Assembly: GCA_903916735.1 (NCBI GenBank)
Contig: CAIWXX010000156.1
Location: 1-33,525 of the forward strand
Direction of reading: 5' to 3'
DNA: 33,525 bases
Source: an uncultured Acidobacteriota bacterium
GTDB lineage: Bacteria > Acidobacteriota > CAIWXX01
Shown: one piece after another, positions 23,749-32,897 of the stretch
How positions within the stretch are numbered: position 1 is the first letter of the stretch
Layout: each line of letters opens with the position of its first letter
Notes under the pieces: model-generated
The model's database searches: none
Told to the model about the DNA's origin: nothing
What the model saw: only the letters and a program-made list of their open reading frames with translations
Program-made: the position numbers and the translations under genes

Positions 23749-26640
23749 ATGAAATCACGTCGTCTTGTCGCGCTCCTGATTATTTCCATGTTGGTGCCGG
23801 TTCTGGCTTATGCACAACTGAGCACAGGTGATATTTATGGATTGATTGCCGATCAGACAGGCGCTGTGCTACCGGGCGTTTTGGTCACGCTGAGCAGCAA
23901 CCTGATAAGCACAACGACGCAGACTACTGGCACTGGCGGCGATTTCCACTTCATCCGCCTCTCGCCTGGCGAATACAATCTTCTGTGTGAATTGGAGGGA
24001 TTTTCCACATTTGTGCAGAAACAGATCACGGTTGAAGTCGGTGGAGCCGTCAACTTGAAGATCACACTGAAACCAACGTCCGTCGCCGAAACTGTGACGG
24101 TCACCGCCGAACAGCCGATTCTCGATGTGAAGAAAACTGGCGTCGGGCAGAACGTGACCAACGAAATGCTGGCCAACATACCGACAGCTCGTGATCCATG
24201 GGTGATCATGTCGATGATTTCGGGCGTCATCGTCGACCGTGTCAACATCGGCGGTGCTGAAGGCGGCCAACAGTCCACTTTCACGAGCCGTGGTGATGTC
24301 GCCGGCAACAACTCCATGTGGAACATGGACGGCATCACGATCACCGACATGGGTGCGGCCGGCAGTTCGCCAACCTATTATGACTTCGATGCATTCGAGG
24401 AAATCCAAGTGACCACAGGCGGCAACGACCCGTCGCAAGCAACCGGCGGCATGGGGATCAACTTCGTGACCAAAAGAGGTGGAGATGTGCCGAAAGGATC
24501 CGCCCGATTCATCACGACGAGCGAAGGGCTGCAGAGTGACAACACGAAAGATCTGCACACCCCGGATCATGACGGGGCCGAATCGCTTGATGGTTATATC
24601 TGGAACTCCGAGTTCAAAAGGGTATCGCTCATCAAACTGCGCGACTACGGAATTGAAATCGGCGGTCCGATCGTGAAAGGGAAAGCCTGGTACTGGGGCG
24701 CCGTCGGCCTCCAGGATATACAGACCATTGCCGTGAACGGTTCCCCGGATAACACGCAACTGGAAAACATCAGCTTCAAGCTGAATAGTCAACTGAGTGA
24801 GAAGAACAGCATCACGTACATGTACTATCGCGGCAACAAGGTGAAGAAAGGCCGAGACGCCGGTGCCACTCGACCGGTTGAAACTACTTACAATCAAAGC
24901 GGCCCGACCAATATTCATAAAATTGAGATCAGTGACATTGTCAATCAGAATTTCTATGTCAACGGCAAGTTCAGCTACATGACCAGCAATTTCCACCTCG
25001 CCCCACAAGGCGGGATGACAGCGGAGGCGACGAGAGATCAGGACGGCATATGGCACCACTCCTATCAAGACTACTTTACAGATCGTCCTGCGTGGTTCGG
25101 CAGCGCCGATGTCAACTACTTCCTGAATGCTCTCGGCGGCACGCATGAATTCAAATTCGGGTTCTCTTACCGCAAGACCCCCGTCGAATCCATTTCCAAG
25201 TGGTCGGGTGACCGTGTCGTCGCCGATGCCTACTACGGAATTGCTTGGATCACACGCGATTCGCACCTCGATACTGAAACCAAGTACCTTGGCCTCTACG
25301 CAGGAGACACCTTCACCAAGGGCCGCCTGACTCTCAACCTTGGAGTTCGCTTCGACCGACAAACCGGCAGCCTGATCGGTGTGAGCACTCCGGCGAGCCC
25401 GGCTTATCCGGATCTCCTGCCCGCCATTACCATCCCCGCAACAGATGCGCCGTTCAAATGGAACGATGTCTCACCTCGATTCGGCATGACCTACGATCTC
25501 ACCGGCGATGGGAAGACAATTCTAAGAGCCAGCTTCGCTCGCTATGCCGATCAGCTCAACGCCGGCGACATCGGCTACACGTCCCCACTCTACGCATGCG
25601 GCGAGCTTGACTATCTCTGGACCGACCTCAACAATGACGGTTATGCTCAACCCAACGAAATCGATTTTGGCTACGGCCCGGTTGGCATTTATTACGTCGA
25701 TCCGCTTGATCCGAGTTCAAATCGCAGCACTATCGCGATGGATGCCAATCTCAAATCCCCAAAGAGACTCGAATTCATCGCCGGCGGCGAACGCGAGATC
25801 ATGAAGGACTTTTCCGTCGGTGCGAACTTCGTATGGCGCAGAGCGTCCGATCTCACGTGGCGAGTCTATACCGACTACAAGAACCCCAATTCGCCCTACA
25901 CCTATAACGACTACGAATTGGCTGGTTACATCACAGGGACTCTTCCGAATGGAACGGCCTATGATATGCCGTACTACAGACTGAAATCAGGCCGTGCCGA
26001 TATGACCGGCGCGGGGATCGATCGTCTCTATACGAACCGGAAAGACTACACCCAGAAATACCAGGGGCTCGAAATTTTCGCCACCAAGCGTTTGAGCAAC
26101 CGGTGGATGCTCAACACATCCTTCAACTGGCAGCGAGATCGCGAGTACTTCAATGGCACGGGCGGTATTTCCGATCCGACGAACATCTACGACGGCGAAG
26201 ATAGCGCCTTCCAATCCTCAAGCAGCGGAAAATCCGACTATTGGATCGGAACACCCAAGTGGCAATTCCTCCTGAACGGCATGTACCAACTTCCCTATCA
26301 GGTCAGCCTTTCAGCGAACCTCATCACGCGGCAGGGATTCCCGATCGTTTATTATGAATCCGAATCCGCCGTGGATCCTGGTATCAGCGAGAAGAAGGTT
26401 CATGCGGTCAAAATCGGCGATGTCAAATTGCCCAACATGATCAATCTGGATTTCCGCATTTCCAAAGCACTGAGTCTTGGCGATAAGGGCAATGTCAGCC
26501 TGGATTTGGATGTGTTCAATATCTTCAATAAGAACACGCCGCTACATATCAGCGAGCGCCTTCAAACCGATGTGACGAACCAGGTCCAGGATCTACTGTA
26601 TCCTCGGGTTGTCAGATTGGGCCTTCGATACTCGTTCTAA
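23749..26640 (+). CDS. TonB-dependent receptor, Oar-like, copy 1
   Basis: The 963-residue outer-membrane protein has a signal peptide (cleavage after Ala22), a carboxypeptidase-regulatory beta-sandwich (about residues 24-108), a TonB-box-like Glu-Thr-Val-Thr-Val-Thr-Ala (114-120), a plug domain (about 135-245) and a long barrel ending Leu-Arg-Tyr-Ser-Phe. The plug contains Met-Asp-Gly-Ile and Gly-Gly-Met-Gly-Ile-Asn-Phe-Val-Thr-Lys-Arg-Gly-Gly. An extracellular-loop segment, Asp626 to Glu637 (Asp-Leu-Asn-Asn-Asp-Gly), matches an EF-hand calcium loop. GAGGAGG lies 8 bases before the ATG. It probably imports peptides, glycans or a chelate across the outer membrane using TonB energy. The next gene is a same-length paralog. 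Confidence 0.93.
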   Translation: MKSRRLVALLIISMLVPVLAYAQLSTGDIYGLIADQTGAVLPGVLVTLSSNLISTTTQTTGTGGDFHFIRLSPGEYNLLCELEGFSTFVQKQITVEVGGAVNLKITLKPTSVAETVTVTAEQPILDVKKTGVGQNVTNEMLANIPTARDPWVIMSMISGVIVDRVNIGGAEGGQQSTFTSRGDVAGNNSMWNMDGITITDMGAAGSSPTYYDFDAFEEIQVTTGGNDPSQATGGMGINFVTKRGGDVPKGSARFITTSEGLQSDNTKDLHTPDHDGAESLDGYIWNSEFKRVSLIKLRDYGIEIGGPIVKGKAWYWGAVGLQDIQTIAVNGSPDNTQLENISFKLNSQLSEKNSITYMYYRGNKVKKGRDAGATRPVETTYNQSGPTNIHKIEISDIVNQNFYVNGKFSYMTSNFHLAPQGGMTAEATRDQDGIWHHSYQDYFTDRPAWFGSADVNYFLNALGGTHEFKFGFSYRKTPVESISKWSGDRVVADAYYGIAWITRDSHLDTETKYLGLYAGDTFTKGRLTLNLGVRFDRQTGSLIGVSTPASPAYPDLLPAITIPATDAPFKWNDVSPRFGMTYDLTGDGKTILRASFARYADQLNAGDIGYTSPLYACGELDYLWTDLNNDGYAQPNEIDFGYGPVGIYYVDPLDPSSNRSTIAMDANLKSPKRLEFIAGGEREIMKDFSVGANFVWRRASDLTWRVYTDYKNPNSPYTYNDYELAGYITGTLPNGTAYDMPYYRLKSGRADMTGAGIDRLYTNRKDYTQKYQGLEIFATKRLSNRWMLNTSFNWQRDREYFNGTGGISDPTNIYDGEDSAFQSSSSGKSDYWIGTPKWQFLLNGMYQLPYQVSLSANLITRQGFPIVYYESESAVDPGISEKKVHAVKIGDVKLPNMINLDFRISKALSLGDKGNVSLDLDVFNIFNKNTPLHISERLQTDVTNQVQDLLYPRVVRLGLRYSF

Positions 26641-26663
26641 TCGAGTCGAAATCGATCTTAAGA

Positions 26664-26693
26664 GCCTCGGGCCGAGTGCCCGGGGCTTTTTTT
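26664..26693 (+). terminator. Rho-independent terminator after receptor copy 1
   Basis: GCCTCGGGC and GCCCGGGGC pair across a 5-base loop to give a 9-bp stem with one G-T pair. Seven T residues follow directly (26687-26693). Confidence 0.9.
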
Positions 26694-26764
26694 ATGGCCT
26701 CCTGCACTCGCCGATAAAAATCGCCTGTTCAATGCATTCAGTTGTGTCGTACACCAGAGGCTCT

Positions 26765-26793
26765 TTTACTCTTTGGGACTCTGGATATATAAT
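26765..26793 (+). promoter_or_regulatory. Promoter for receptor copy 2
   Basis: TTTACT (26765-26770), a 17-base spacer and a perfect TATAAT (26788-26793) lie about 100 bases upstream of the second receptor start. With the terminator before it, this suggests the paralog is transcribed independently. Confidence 0.6.
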
Positions 26794-26891
26794 GGCCGCA
26801 TCGAGCTCCTGTGCTGTTCAAGCGTGGTGATCATCCGGCCTCTCATGACGAGCGATGTATGCAACGTTCTTATAATTAGGAGGCAAGCTCA

Positions 26892-29783
26892 ATGAAATCA
26901 CGATGGCTCATCGGACTCCCGGCACTCATCCTGCTCGTGCCGGTTCTCGCTCATGCCCAGCTGAATACGGGTGATATTTATGGCACGATCCAGGACCAGA
27001 CGAGCGGTGTCCTGCCTGGTGTCACTGTCACTCTGACGGGCAACCTGATCGGCAAAATGAATCAAACCACAGGAACCGGCGGCGACTTCCACTTCATCCG
27101 CCTTTCGCCCGGCGAATACGATCTTCTCTGCGAATTGCCGGGATTCACGACCTATGTGCAGAAGAGAATCAGCGTCGAGGTCGGCGGGGCCGTCAACCTG
27201 AAGATCACATTGAAGCCGACGACGGTCGCTGAGACGGTCACGGTCACCGCCGAGCAGCCGATTCTGGATGTGAAGAAGACCGGCGTCGGACAAAACGTGA
27301 CCAATGAAATGCTTGCCAACATCCCCACGGCGCGTGATCCATGGGTTATCATGTCGATGATTTCAGGTGTCATTGTCGACCGTGTGAACATTGGCGGAGC
27401 CGAAGGTGGACAGCAGTCCAATTTCACGAGCCGCGGCGATGTCGCCGGCAACAACTCCATGTGGAACATGGACGGTATCACGGTCACAGACATGGGGGCT
27501 GTCGGAGGTTCTCCCTTGTACTACGACTTCGATGCATTTGAAGAAATTCAGATCACGACGGGCGGCAACGATCCATCGCAGGCGACTGGAGGTATGGGCA
27601 TCAACTTCGTGACAAAGCGAGGTGGAGATGCGCCGAAGGGATCAGCCCGGTTCATCACGACCAGTGAAGGTCTTCAGAGCGACAACACCCGAAATCTGCA
27701 TACGCCGGACCATGGCGGCGCCGAGACTCTCGACGGCTTTGCCTGGAATCCCGATTTCAAAATGGTTTCTCTCCTGAAGCTGCGCGATTACGGAATCGAG
27801 ATCGGCGGCCCAATCATCAAGGAGAAAGCCTGGTACTGGGGCGCCGTCGGCCTCCAGGATATCCAGACTCTGACCGTGAATGGCACACCGGATAACACTC
27901 AGCTCGAAAACATCAGCTTCAAGCTGAACACTCAGCTCAATCAGAACGACAGCATCACTTATATGTTCTATCGAGGCAACAAGGTCAAGAGAGGCCGTGA
28001 TGCCGGTGTAACTCGACCAGTGGAAACAACCTATAATCAGACCGGCCCCACCAACATTCACAAGATTGAGCTGAGCCACATCGTCAACTCGAATTTCTAC
28101 CTTAACGGCAAGTTCAGCTATCTCTATGGCACTTTCTTCCTTGCTCCTCAAGGAGGACTGAACGCCGAGGCGACCAGGGATGCCAATGGTGTCTGGCATC
28201 ATTCCTACCAGGATTATATGTCCGACCGTCCAAACTGGTTCGCCAGCGCCGATATGAACTATTTTCTAAGCGCACTCGGCGCTTCTCACGAGTTCAAATT
28301 CGGTTTCTCTTATCGGAAGTGCCCTGTTGAATCAGTCTCCAAATGGCCCGGCGATCGGGTCGTGGCTGATGCCTATAATGGCATCGCGTGGATCACACGT
28401 GATTCACATGTCCATACCGAAACGAAATACCTGGGAGTTTACGCAGGGGACACAATCACAAGAGGCCGCCTGACGCTGAACATCGGTGTTCGCTTCGACA
28501 GGCAGACCGGGAGCCTGCTTGATGCAAGCAGTCCTGCCAGCCCGGCGTATCCACAGCTCCTGCCGGCCATCAGCATCGCCGCAACCGATGCGCCGTTCAA
28601 ATGGAATGACTTCTCACCTCGCCTCGGCATGACCTACGACATCTTAGGTGACGGGAAAACGCTTCTGCGTGCGAGTTTCGCACGCTACGCCGATCAGCTC
28701 AGCGCCGGGGACGTGGGCCTTGTGTCGCCAATTTACGGATGCGGCGAGCTCGATTACTACTGGACCGATCTCAATAGCGATGGCTATGCCCAGCCGAATG
28801 AAATTGATTTTGCCTACGGCCCGGTAGGCATCTACTATGTTGATCCTTTGTCTCCATCCTCCAGCCGAAGCACCATCGCCATGGATCCCAACCTCAAATC
28901 ACCAAAACGACTCGAATTCATCGGCGGCGGCGAACGAGAAATCATGAAGGATTTCTCGGTTGGCGCCAACTTCGTATGGCGCAAAGCCACAGGAATTACC
29001 TGGAAAGTTTATACCGACTACCAGAATTCAAATCAGCCATATGGTTACAACGATTATGAGCTGGCCGGTTACATAACGGGCGTTCTCCCCGATGGCGCTG
29101 CCTACAATATGCCGTATTACAGGCTGAAATCATCGCGTGCCGAAATGATCGGTGCAGGAATCGATCGTTTGTATACGAACCGGAAGGATTACGACCAGAA
29201 GTATCGGGGGATCGAAATATTTGCTACAAAGCGCCTGAGCAACAAGTGGATGCTCAATTCATCTCTCAACTGGCAGAGTGATCGAGAATACTTCCACGGC
29301 ACCGGCGGGATTTCCGATCCGACGAATGTGCATATCGGCGAAGATCTGGCTTTCCTGTCCTCGAGCAGCGGCAAATCCGATTTCTGGGTCGGAACTCCGA
29401 AGTGGCAATTCCTGCTAAACGGAATGTATCAACTTCCCTATCTGGTCAGCATCTCAGCAAATTTGATCTCCCGCGAAGGATTCCCGATCGTCTACTACGA
29501 ACCCCAATACGCCGTGGATCCTGGAGTCAGTGAAAAGCAGGTCCGGGTGGTTACCATCGGGGATCGCAAGCTGCCGAACATGTTTAGCCTTGATTTTCGT
29601 ATCTCGAAGGCCATCAGCCTCGGCGACAAAGGCAATGTCAGCCTCGATTTGGATGTGTTCAATATCTTCAATAAGAACACGCCGCTCCATGTCAGCGAGC
29701 GCCTTCAAACCGATGTGACGAATCAGGTTCAGGATTTGATGTATCCGCGGGTTGTCAGGTTGGGCCTGCGATACTCGTTTTAA
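26892..29783 (+). CDS. TonB-dependent receptor, Oar-like, copy 2
   Basis: This is a 963-residue paralog of the preceding gene with the same domain order: signal peptide (cleavage after Ala-His-Ala), carboxypeptidase-regulatory domain, TonB-box-like Glu-Thr-Val-Thr-Val-Thr-Ala, plug, and barrel ending Leu-Arg-Tyr-Ser-Phe. Residues 111-245 are nearly identical between the two, while differences cluster in barrel loops (for example around 395-425 and 715-735). The EF-hand-like loop is conserved at Asp626-Glu637 with Ser for Asn at the fourth position. AGGAGG lies 8 bases before the ATG. The different loops suggest related but not identical ligands, or phase-like antigenic diversity. The substrate is unknown. 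Confidence 0.93.
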   Translation: MKSRWLIGLPALILLVPVLAHAQLNTGDIYGTIQDQTSGVLPGVTVTLTGNLIGKMNQTTGTGGDFHFIRLSPGEYDLLCELPGFTTYVQKRISVEVGGAVNLKITLKPTTVAETVTVTAEQPILDVKKTGVGQNVTNEMLANIPTARDPWVIMSMISGVIVDRVNIGGAEGGQQSNFTSRGDVAGNNSMWNMDGITVTDMGAVGGSPLYYDFDAFEEIQITTGGNDPSQATGGMGINFVTKRGGDAPKGSARFITTSEGLQSDNTRNLHTPDHGGAETLDGFAWNPDFKMVSLLKLRDYGIEIGGPIIKEKAWYWGAVGLQDIQTLTVNGTPDNTQLENISFKLNTQLNQNDSITYMFYRGNKVKRGRDAGVTRPVETTYNQTGPTNIHKIELSHIVNSNFYLNGKFSYLYGTFFLAPQGGLNAEATRDANGVWHHSYQDYMSDRPNWFASADMNYFLSALGASHEFKFGFSYRKCPVESVSKWPGDRVVADAYNGIAWITRDSHVHTETKYLGVYAGDTITRGRLTLNIGVRFDRQTGSLLDASSPASPAYPQLLPAISIAATDAPFKWNDFSPRLGMTYDILGDGKTLLRASFARYADQLSAGDVGLVSPIYGCGELDYYWTDLNSDGYAQPNEIDFAYGPVGIYYVDPLSPSSSRSTIAMDPNLKSPKRLEFIGGGEREIMKDFSVGANFVWRKATGITWKVYTDYQNSNQPYGYNDYELAGYITGVLPDGAAYNMPYYRLKSSRAEMIGAGIDRLYTNRKDYDQKYRGIEIFATKRLSNKWMLNSSLNWQSDREYFHGTGGISDPTNVHIGEDLAFLSSSSGKSDFWVGTPKWQFLLNGMYQLPYLVSISANLISREGFPIVYYEPQYAVDPGVSEKQVRVVTIGDRKLPNMFSLDFRISKAISLGDKGNVSLDLDVFNIFNKNTPLHVSERLQTDVTNQVQDLMYPRVVRLGLRYSF

Positions 29784-29805
29784 GCGCCAGGGCGATTGTC
29801 ACAAA

Positions 29806-29830
29806 AACCCCGGGCCGCAAGCCCGGGGTT
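29806..29830. terminator. Bidirectional terminator between receptor 2 and the isochorismatase-like gene
   Basis: AACCCCGGGC and GCCCGGGGTT form a perfect 10-bp stem around a 5-base loop. On the plus strand only a short T tract follows. On the minus strand the stem is followed by five T residues, so it serves the convergent gene at 29869 best and probably both. Confidence 0.85.
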
Positions 29831-29868
29831 TCGAGTTTCAAGATGCCCTTGGGAAAACGAGCGCCTGT

Positions 29869-30465
29869 TTACTTCTGAGCGTTTTCCAGCATCACCTTCA
29901 ATGCGGTGTAGCCGACTGAGGGGCAGATTTCCAGAACGGCTTTGGTGAGTGCGGTGTCATGGCTGATGACGGCATCCTTGATCATGAACACACTGTAATC
30001 ATGATCCATGGCGCCGTGATACGTGGCCAGTACACAGCCGACGGCGCTAAGGCCGCAGAGGAAAAGAGTGTTGCAGTCTTTTTCCTTGAGTACCTTCTCG
30101 AGATCGGTTTTCTTGAAAGCATTCGGGTAATTCTTGATGATCTTCGGATCATCAGGCTTGATGGTCACTGAACTTGGGAACTGGAAAGCTTCGGAATCGG
30201 GCTTGGGACCACCTTCCAAATCCGTGTGGTACACCCGAATCACCGGGTAGCCATTCTCTCGAAAGAGTGCAATGGCGTAGTTGATCATTTCCATGCCCAT
30301 CTTTTTGTCCTGCTCCGACATGTATGGCAGATACGCATTCTGAATGTCGATCACCAGCAATGCCGGTTTCATTCTGGGGGCCGGCGCTTTTGGGGTATCG
30401 GCAGAATGTATCATGGTCGATGAAACCATCAGAAAGACAAGCAACCCACCAAACAGGATTTTCAT
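29869..30465 (-). CDS. Exported isochorismatase-like cysteine hydrolase
   Basis: The 198-residue protein has the catalytic triad of the isochorismatase/nicotinamidase superfamily: Asp40 in Leu-Leu-Val-Ile-Asp-Ile-Gln-Asn, Lys111 in Ile-Ile-Lys-Asn-Tyr, and Cys144 in Gly-Leu-Ser-Ala-Val-Gly-Cys-Val. Members hydrolyse amides, carbamates or isochorismate. Unusually, it starts with a hydrophobic signal peptide (residues 1-22, Leu-Val-Phe-Leu-Met-Val then Ser-Ala-Asp), so it is probably periplasmic. GAGGAGG is 5 bases before the ATG. The gene converges on the receptor, and the membrane dipeptidase gene lies upstream on the same strand. An amide or peptide-derived substrate in the periplasm is the inferred job. 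Confidence 0.88.
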   Translation of the reverse strand: MKILFGGLLVFLMVSSTMIHSADTPKAPAPRMKPALLVIDIQNAYLPYMSEQDKKMGMEMINYAIALFRENGYPVIRVYHTDLEGGPKPDSEAFQFPSSVTIKPDDPKIIKNYPNAFKKTDLEKVLKEKDCNTLFLCGLSAVGCVLATYHGAMDHDYSVFMIKDAVISHDTALTKAVLEICPSVGYTALKVMLENAQK

Positions 30466-30844
30466 GTTTCCTCCTCTTTTATTGCGGAAAGTCCATCGCC
30501 TTCATTCATGAGCTTCATGAAGACTCCCATGAAGAAGGGGGTTTCAACAAAACCCAAACCGTGGGATCGTATCACCACGATCATGTTCTCATTTAATGCC
30601 AAACCATTACAAGGATAAAAGGGATCTCCCAATTTCCGAATGAGCATCTGAACATGCTGAAGCTTACATCAAGAAATCCATGCAAATGTTTTCGGAAACG
30701 GTGACGGTTATCCAAAGATGTCTTCGTCGACGAAACGTGCCGTGTATCAATGATGTTGATTTGCGTCTTGAGCATCACACGTATCAACTCCGCTCGCGTC
30801 CCGACACCAGGAGGCAATTCTTGTCCGTGGGATAAGGCTGGGGC
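30466..30844. other. Intergenic region between dipeptidase and isochorismatase-like genes
   Basis: No gene is supported. CTTCATGAAG at 30510-30519 is a perfect 10-base palindrome about 45 bases upstream of the isochorismatase-like start and might be a regulatory site, but no clear promoter accompanies it. Confidence 0.35.
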
Positions 30845-32101
30845 CTATTGAGTGGGCTTCTTGTCGCAGACGGCTTTGATGACGCGAAGAAAATTGCCAC
30901 CCAGAATTTTTCGGATGTCTTGTTCGGAATACCCGCGAGCGGCGAGTTCCTGGGTGATCGCTTCGAGTTTCCCGGCATTCTCCAAACCGACCGGACCCGA
31001 TTCGATGCCATCAAAGTCGGAGCCGAGTCCGACATGATCGGCATTGCCTGTCACCTTGACCACATGGTCAATGTGATCAACCAGTGTTTTGACGGTCGCT
31101 GGAGGGTCCGTCTTCCAGAGCTCCTGAACACGCTCCTTGAATTCCTTGTCGAACGCGGCTCTCTTTTCAGGATCGATTTTAGAGAACTCCCGATGACTGG
31201 TCGGAAGCCCGAGTTTCTTGACGATTTCAGTTCCAATCTCTTCTTCTTTTGCCCCCTCCTCAGCGTTCAGGAAAAACGGGGCAAAGTTGATGCCAACGAC
31301 TCCACCGTTTTTCGCCAGGGCCACCAGCATCTCATCCGTCAAATTGCGGTGATGCTTGGAAAGGGCGCGGCAGCATGAGTGCGACGCGACGACAGGAGAA
31401 TCAGTGATACGAAGAACATCCCAGAAGGTCTCATCATGGGCATGTGATATGTCGACGATCATTCCGATTCGATTCATCTCACGCAGGACCTTTTCGCCGA
31501 ATTCAGTCAAGCCGCAAAATTCGGCCTTCTCATCCCCTGAAGCATCCGCCCAATCGGTGTGGAGCCAGTGAGTGAGTGTCATGAGTCGCACTCCCTGGTT
31601 ATAGAACTGGTCCAATTTCCCAAGATCATCTTCGATGGCATACCCACCTTCGATGCTGATCAGAACGGCGATCTTCCCGGCTTTTTGTGCCACAGAATAT
31701 TCCGAATAGGAATGAACGAGTGCGAGATCGTTCGGATTCTGTTCAACCAGCCGGTGAACGCCATCGATCTGTTCCTGCGCTCGTTTGGCGGCCGTCGCCT
31801 TTTCCTGGTCGTTCTCGGGAGCGCCGATGAAACAGGCGAAAACCTGGAGGTCCACGCCTCCTCGCTTCAGTTTCGGTATATCGATATGCCCCTTCTCCAA
31901 GTCGAGCCTGAGGTCCTCACCCTTCAAGAATCTATCGATTGTGTCGCAATGAAAATCCACCACCTCCGCGCTCTTATGGAGAGCCACCACCTTGTCCGGG
32001 GGGATTGGATTGGCGCTGGTGGCAAGTGTGAGTCCAGGAAGCAGCAAAAGCCCGACCATTAGATTGAATTTGATGAAATCCCATAATCGATTCGATGTCA
32101 T
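30845..32101 (-). CDS. Membrane dipeptidase, M19 family, exported
   Basis: The 418-residue protein is a renal-dipeptidase-like zinc enzyme. His51 and Asp53 in Phe-His-Cys-Asp begin the site. A bridging Glu lies in Ser-Ile-Glu-Gly-Gly. The zinc histidines Val-Asp-Ile-Ser-His and Val-Ala-Ser-His-Ser follow, as does Gly-Leu-Gly-Ser-Asp-Phe-Asp-Gly near the C-terminus. A signal peptide spans about residues 9-28. I start at the ATG at 32101 because AAAGGGGA lies about 10 bases upstream; a longer frame to 32152 begins at TTG without a site. The enzyme cleaves dipeptides, including D-amino-acid-containing ones, at the membrane or periplasm. It fits with the other exported peptidases in this window. 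Confidence 0.92.
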   Translation of the reverse strand: MTSNRLWDFIKFNLMVGLLLLPGLTLATSANPIPPDKVVALHKSAEVVDFHCDTIDRFLKGEDLRLDLEKGHIDIPKLKRGGVDLQVFACFIGAPENDQEKATAAKRAQEQIDGVHRLVEQNPNDLALVHSYSEYSVAQKAGKIAVLISIEGGYAIEDDLGKLDQFYNQGVRLMTLTHWLHTDWADASGDEKAEFCGLTEFGEKVLREMNRIGMIVDISHAHDETFWDVLRITDSPVVASHSCCRALSKHHRNLTDEMLVALAKNGGVVGINFAPFFLNAEEGAKEEEIGTEIVKKLGLPTSHREFSKIDPEKRAAFDKEFKERVQELWKTDPPATVKTLVDHIDHVVKVTGNADHVGLGSDFDGIESGPVGLENAGKLEAITQELAARGYSEQDIRKILGGNFLRVIKAVCDKKPTQ

Positions 32102-32411
32102 GGAGTGTCCCCTTTGTCCTTTTTTTCGAAAACCCCCGAGCTTGCTTTTCAACTGAGAAACATGAACAGATCTCTCTGTCCTTCCCTTAATACGATAGAA
32201 AGAGAAACAGGTTGCAGCATGTCGGAATTCCGGCGGCCTGGATCACGCTGAATTCAGCCCCGGTATCTGACATCATAAACCCCGGCCCCTATGGTCGCCT
32301 GGCGATTGCAAGATGCTTGCTTGCATCAGTTCCATTATCTACCAATCATCATCTCTGTTGGAAGAATCGAAGAAAAGTACAGTTCAATTTACCAAGGAGG
32401 CTAATTTGTTC
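32102..32411. other. Divergent intergenic region
   Basis: No gene is seen between the M19 start and the truncated secretory gene. An AAGGAGG ribosome site at 32394-32400 belongs to the truncated gene. Confidence 0.4.
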
Positions 32412-32466
32412 ATGAAGGAAATTCTCGTCGACCGTTTGATCCCCCTCCTGGCACTCATTGTCTTAC
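32412..32466 (+). pseudogene. 5' end of a secreted-protein gene cut by MITE-like copy B
   Basis: An ATG with AAGGAGG 11 bases upstream opens a frame for about 18 codons with a typical signal-peptide core (Lys-Glu-Ile-Leu-Val-Asp-Arg then Leu-Ile-Pro-Leu-Leu-Ala-Leu-Ile-Val-Leu). The repeat element begins directly after. The DNA beyond the element does not continue it recognisably, so the gene is lost. The identity of the product is unknown. Confidence 0.5.
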
Positions 32467-32670
32467 CCCTATCCGCGAGTAAGCAGACGCCTATTGAGAC
32501 AAAATGGCTTCGGAGCCTCTGCGGCTCGCGAGGATGCTCACCCTCCCCTCCGTATATCAAGCATTCCCCTGATCGATGGTTTGGGAGGGCGAGGCTCCTG
32601 CCGAGCCGTCATGCCGGGTCTATCGAGACTATCTGATGGCTTGCCGCCATTCCTTATCCGCGGATTTCGG
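32467..32670 (+). mobile_element. MITE-like element, copy B
   Basis: This is a 204-bp near-copy of the element at 7558-7767, in the same orientation. Long identical stretches include the 69 bases from 32584 to 32652 save one change. A six-base net deletion lies in the first half. The ends again form imperfect inverted repeats with the ATCCGCG core. The flanks GTCTTAC and ACTTGGG do not match, so no target duplication is visible here. It interrupts a signal-peptide gene on its left. Confidence 0.7.
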
Positions 32671-32797
32671 ACTTGGGTATCCCGTTGACAAACTGGACGT
32701 GCCCCGGCTCGAAAATGAGGGGCATCCCAAAGGCTCCACCAACCGAGTCGTACGGGGTCACTTCCCACCGAAAACCATACCGCCGGACGCTCCTCAT
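32654..32797 (-). pseudogene. Unknown gene fragment ending in MITE-like copy B
   Basis: A 47-codon minus-strand frame, open further upstream, reads with natural composition (for example Tyr-Gly-Phe-Arg-Trp-Glu-Val and Phe-Gly-Met-Pro-Leu-Ile-Phe-Glu-Pro-Gly). It stops at a TAA supplied by the terminal repeat of the element. I do not recognise the family. It is probably the remains of a gene cut by the insertion or by later rearrangement, but chance cannot be excluded. Confidence 0.3.
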
Positions 32798-32897
32798 AAC
32801 CAGCTCAACCAACGTCCCATTGATACTGTGGGAAATCCTGTGGAAAAAATGTGCAAAAATGACGACGAAAAGGATTGAAAATTCGCCTTGAGGATAC

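Noticed and set aside
23869-25362. A 497-codon open frame antisense to TonB receptor copy 1.
   Set aside because: Its composition mirrors the receptor codons, it has no ribosome site or recognisable domain, and the receptor is well supported on the other strand.
32460-32677. A target-site duplication around MITE-like copy B.
   Set aside because: The flanks GTCTTAC and ACTTGGG do not match, so no duplication can be claimed for this copy.
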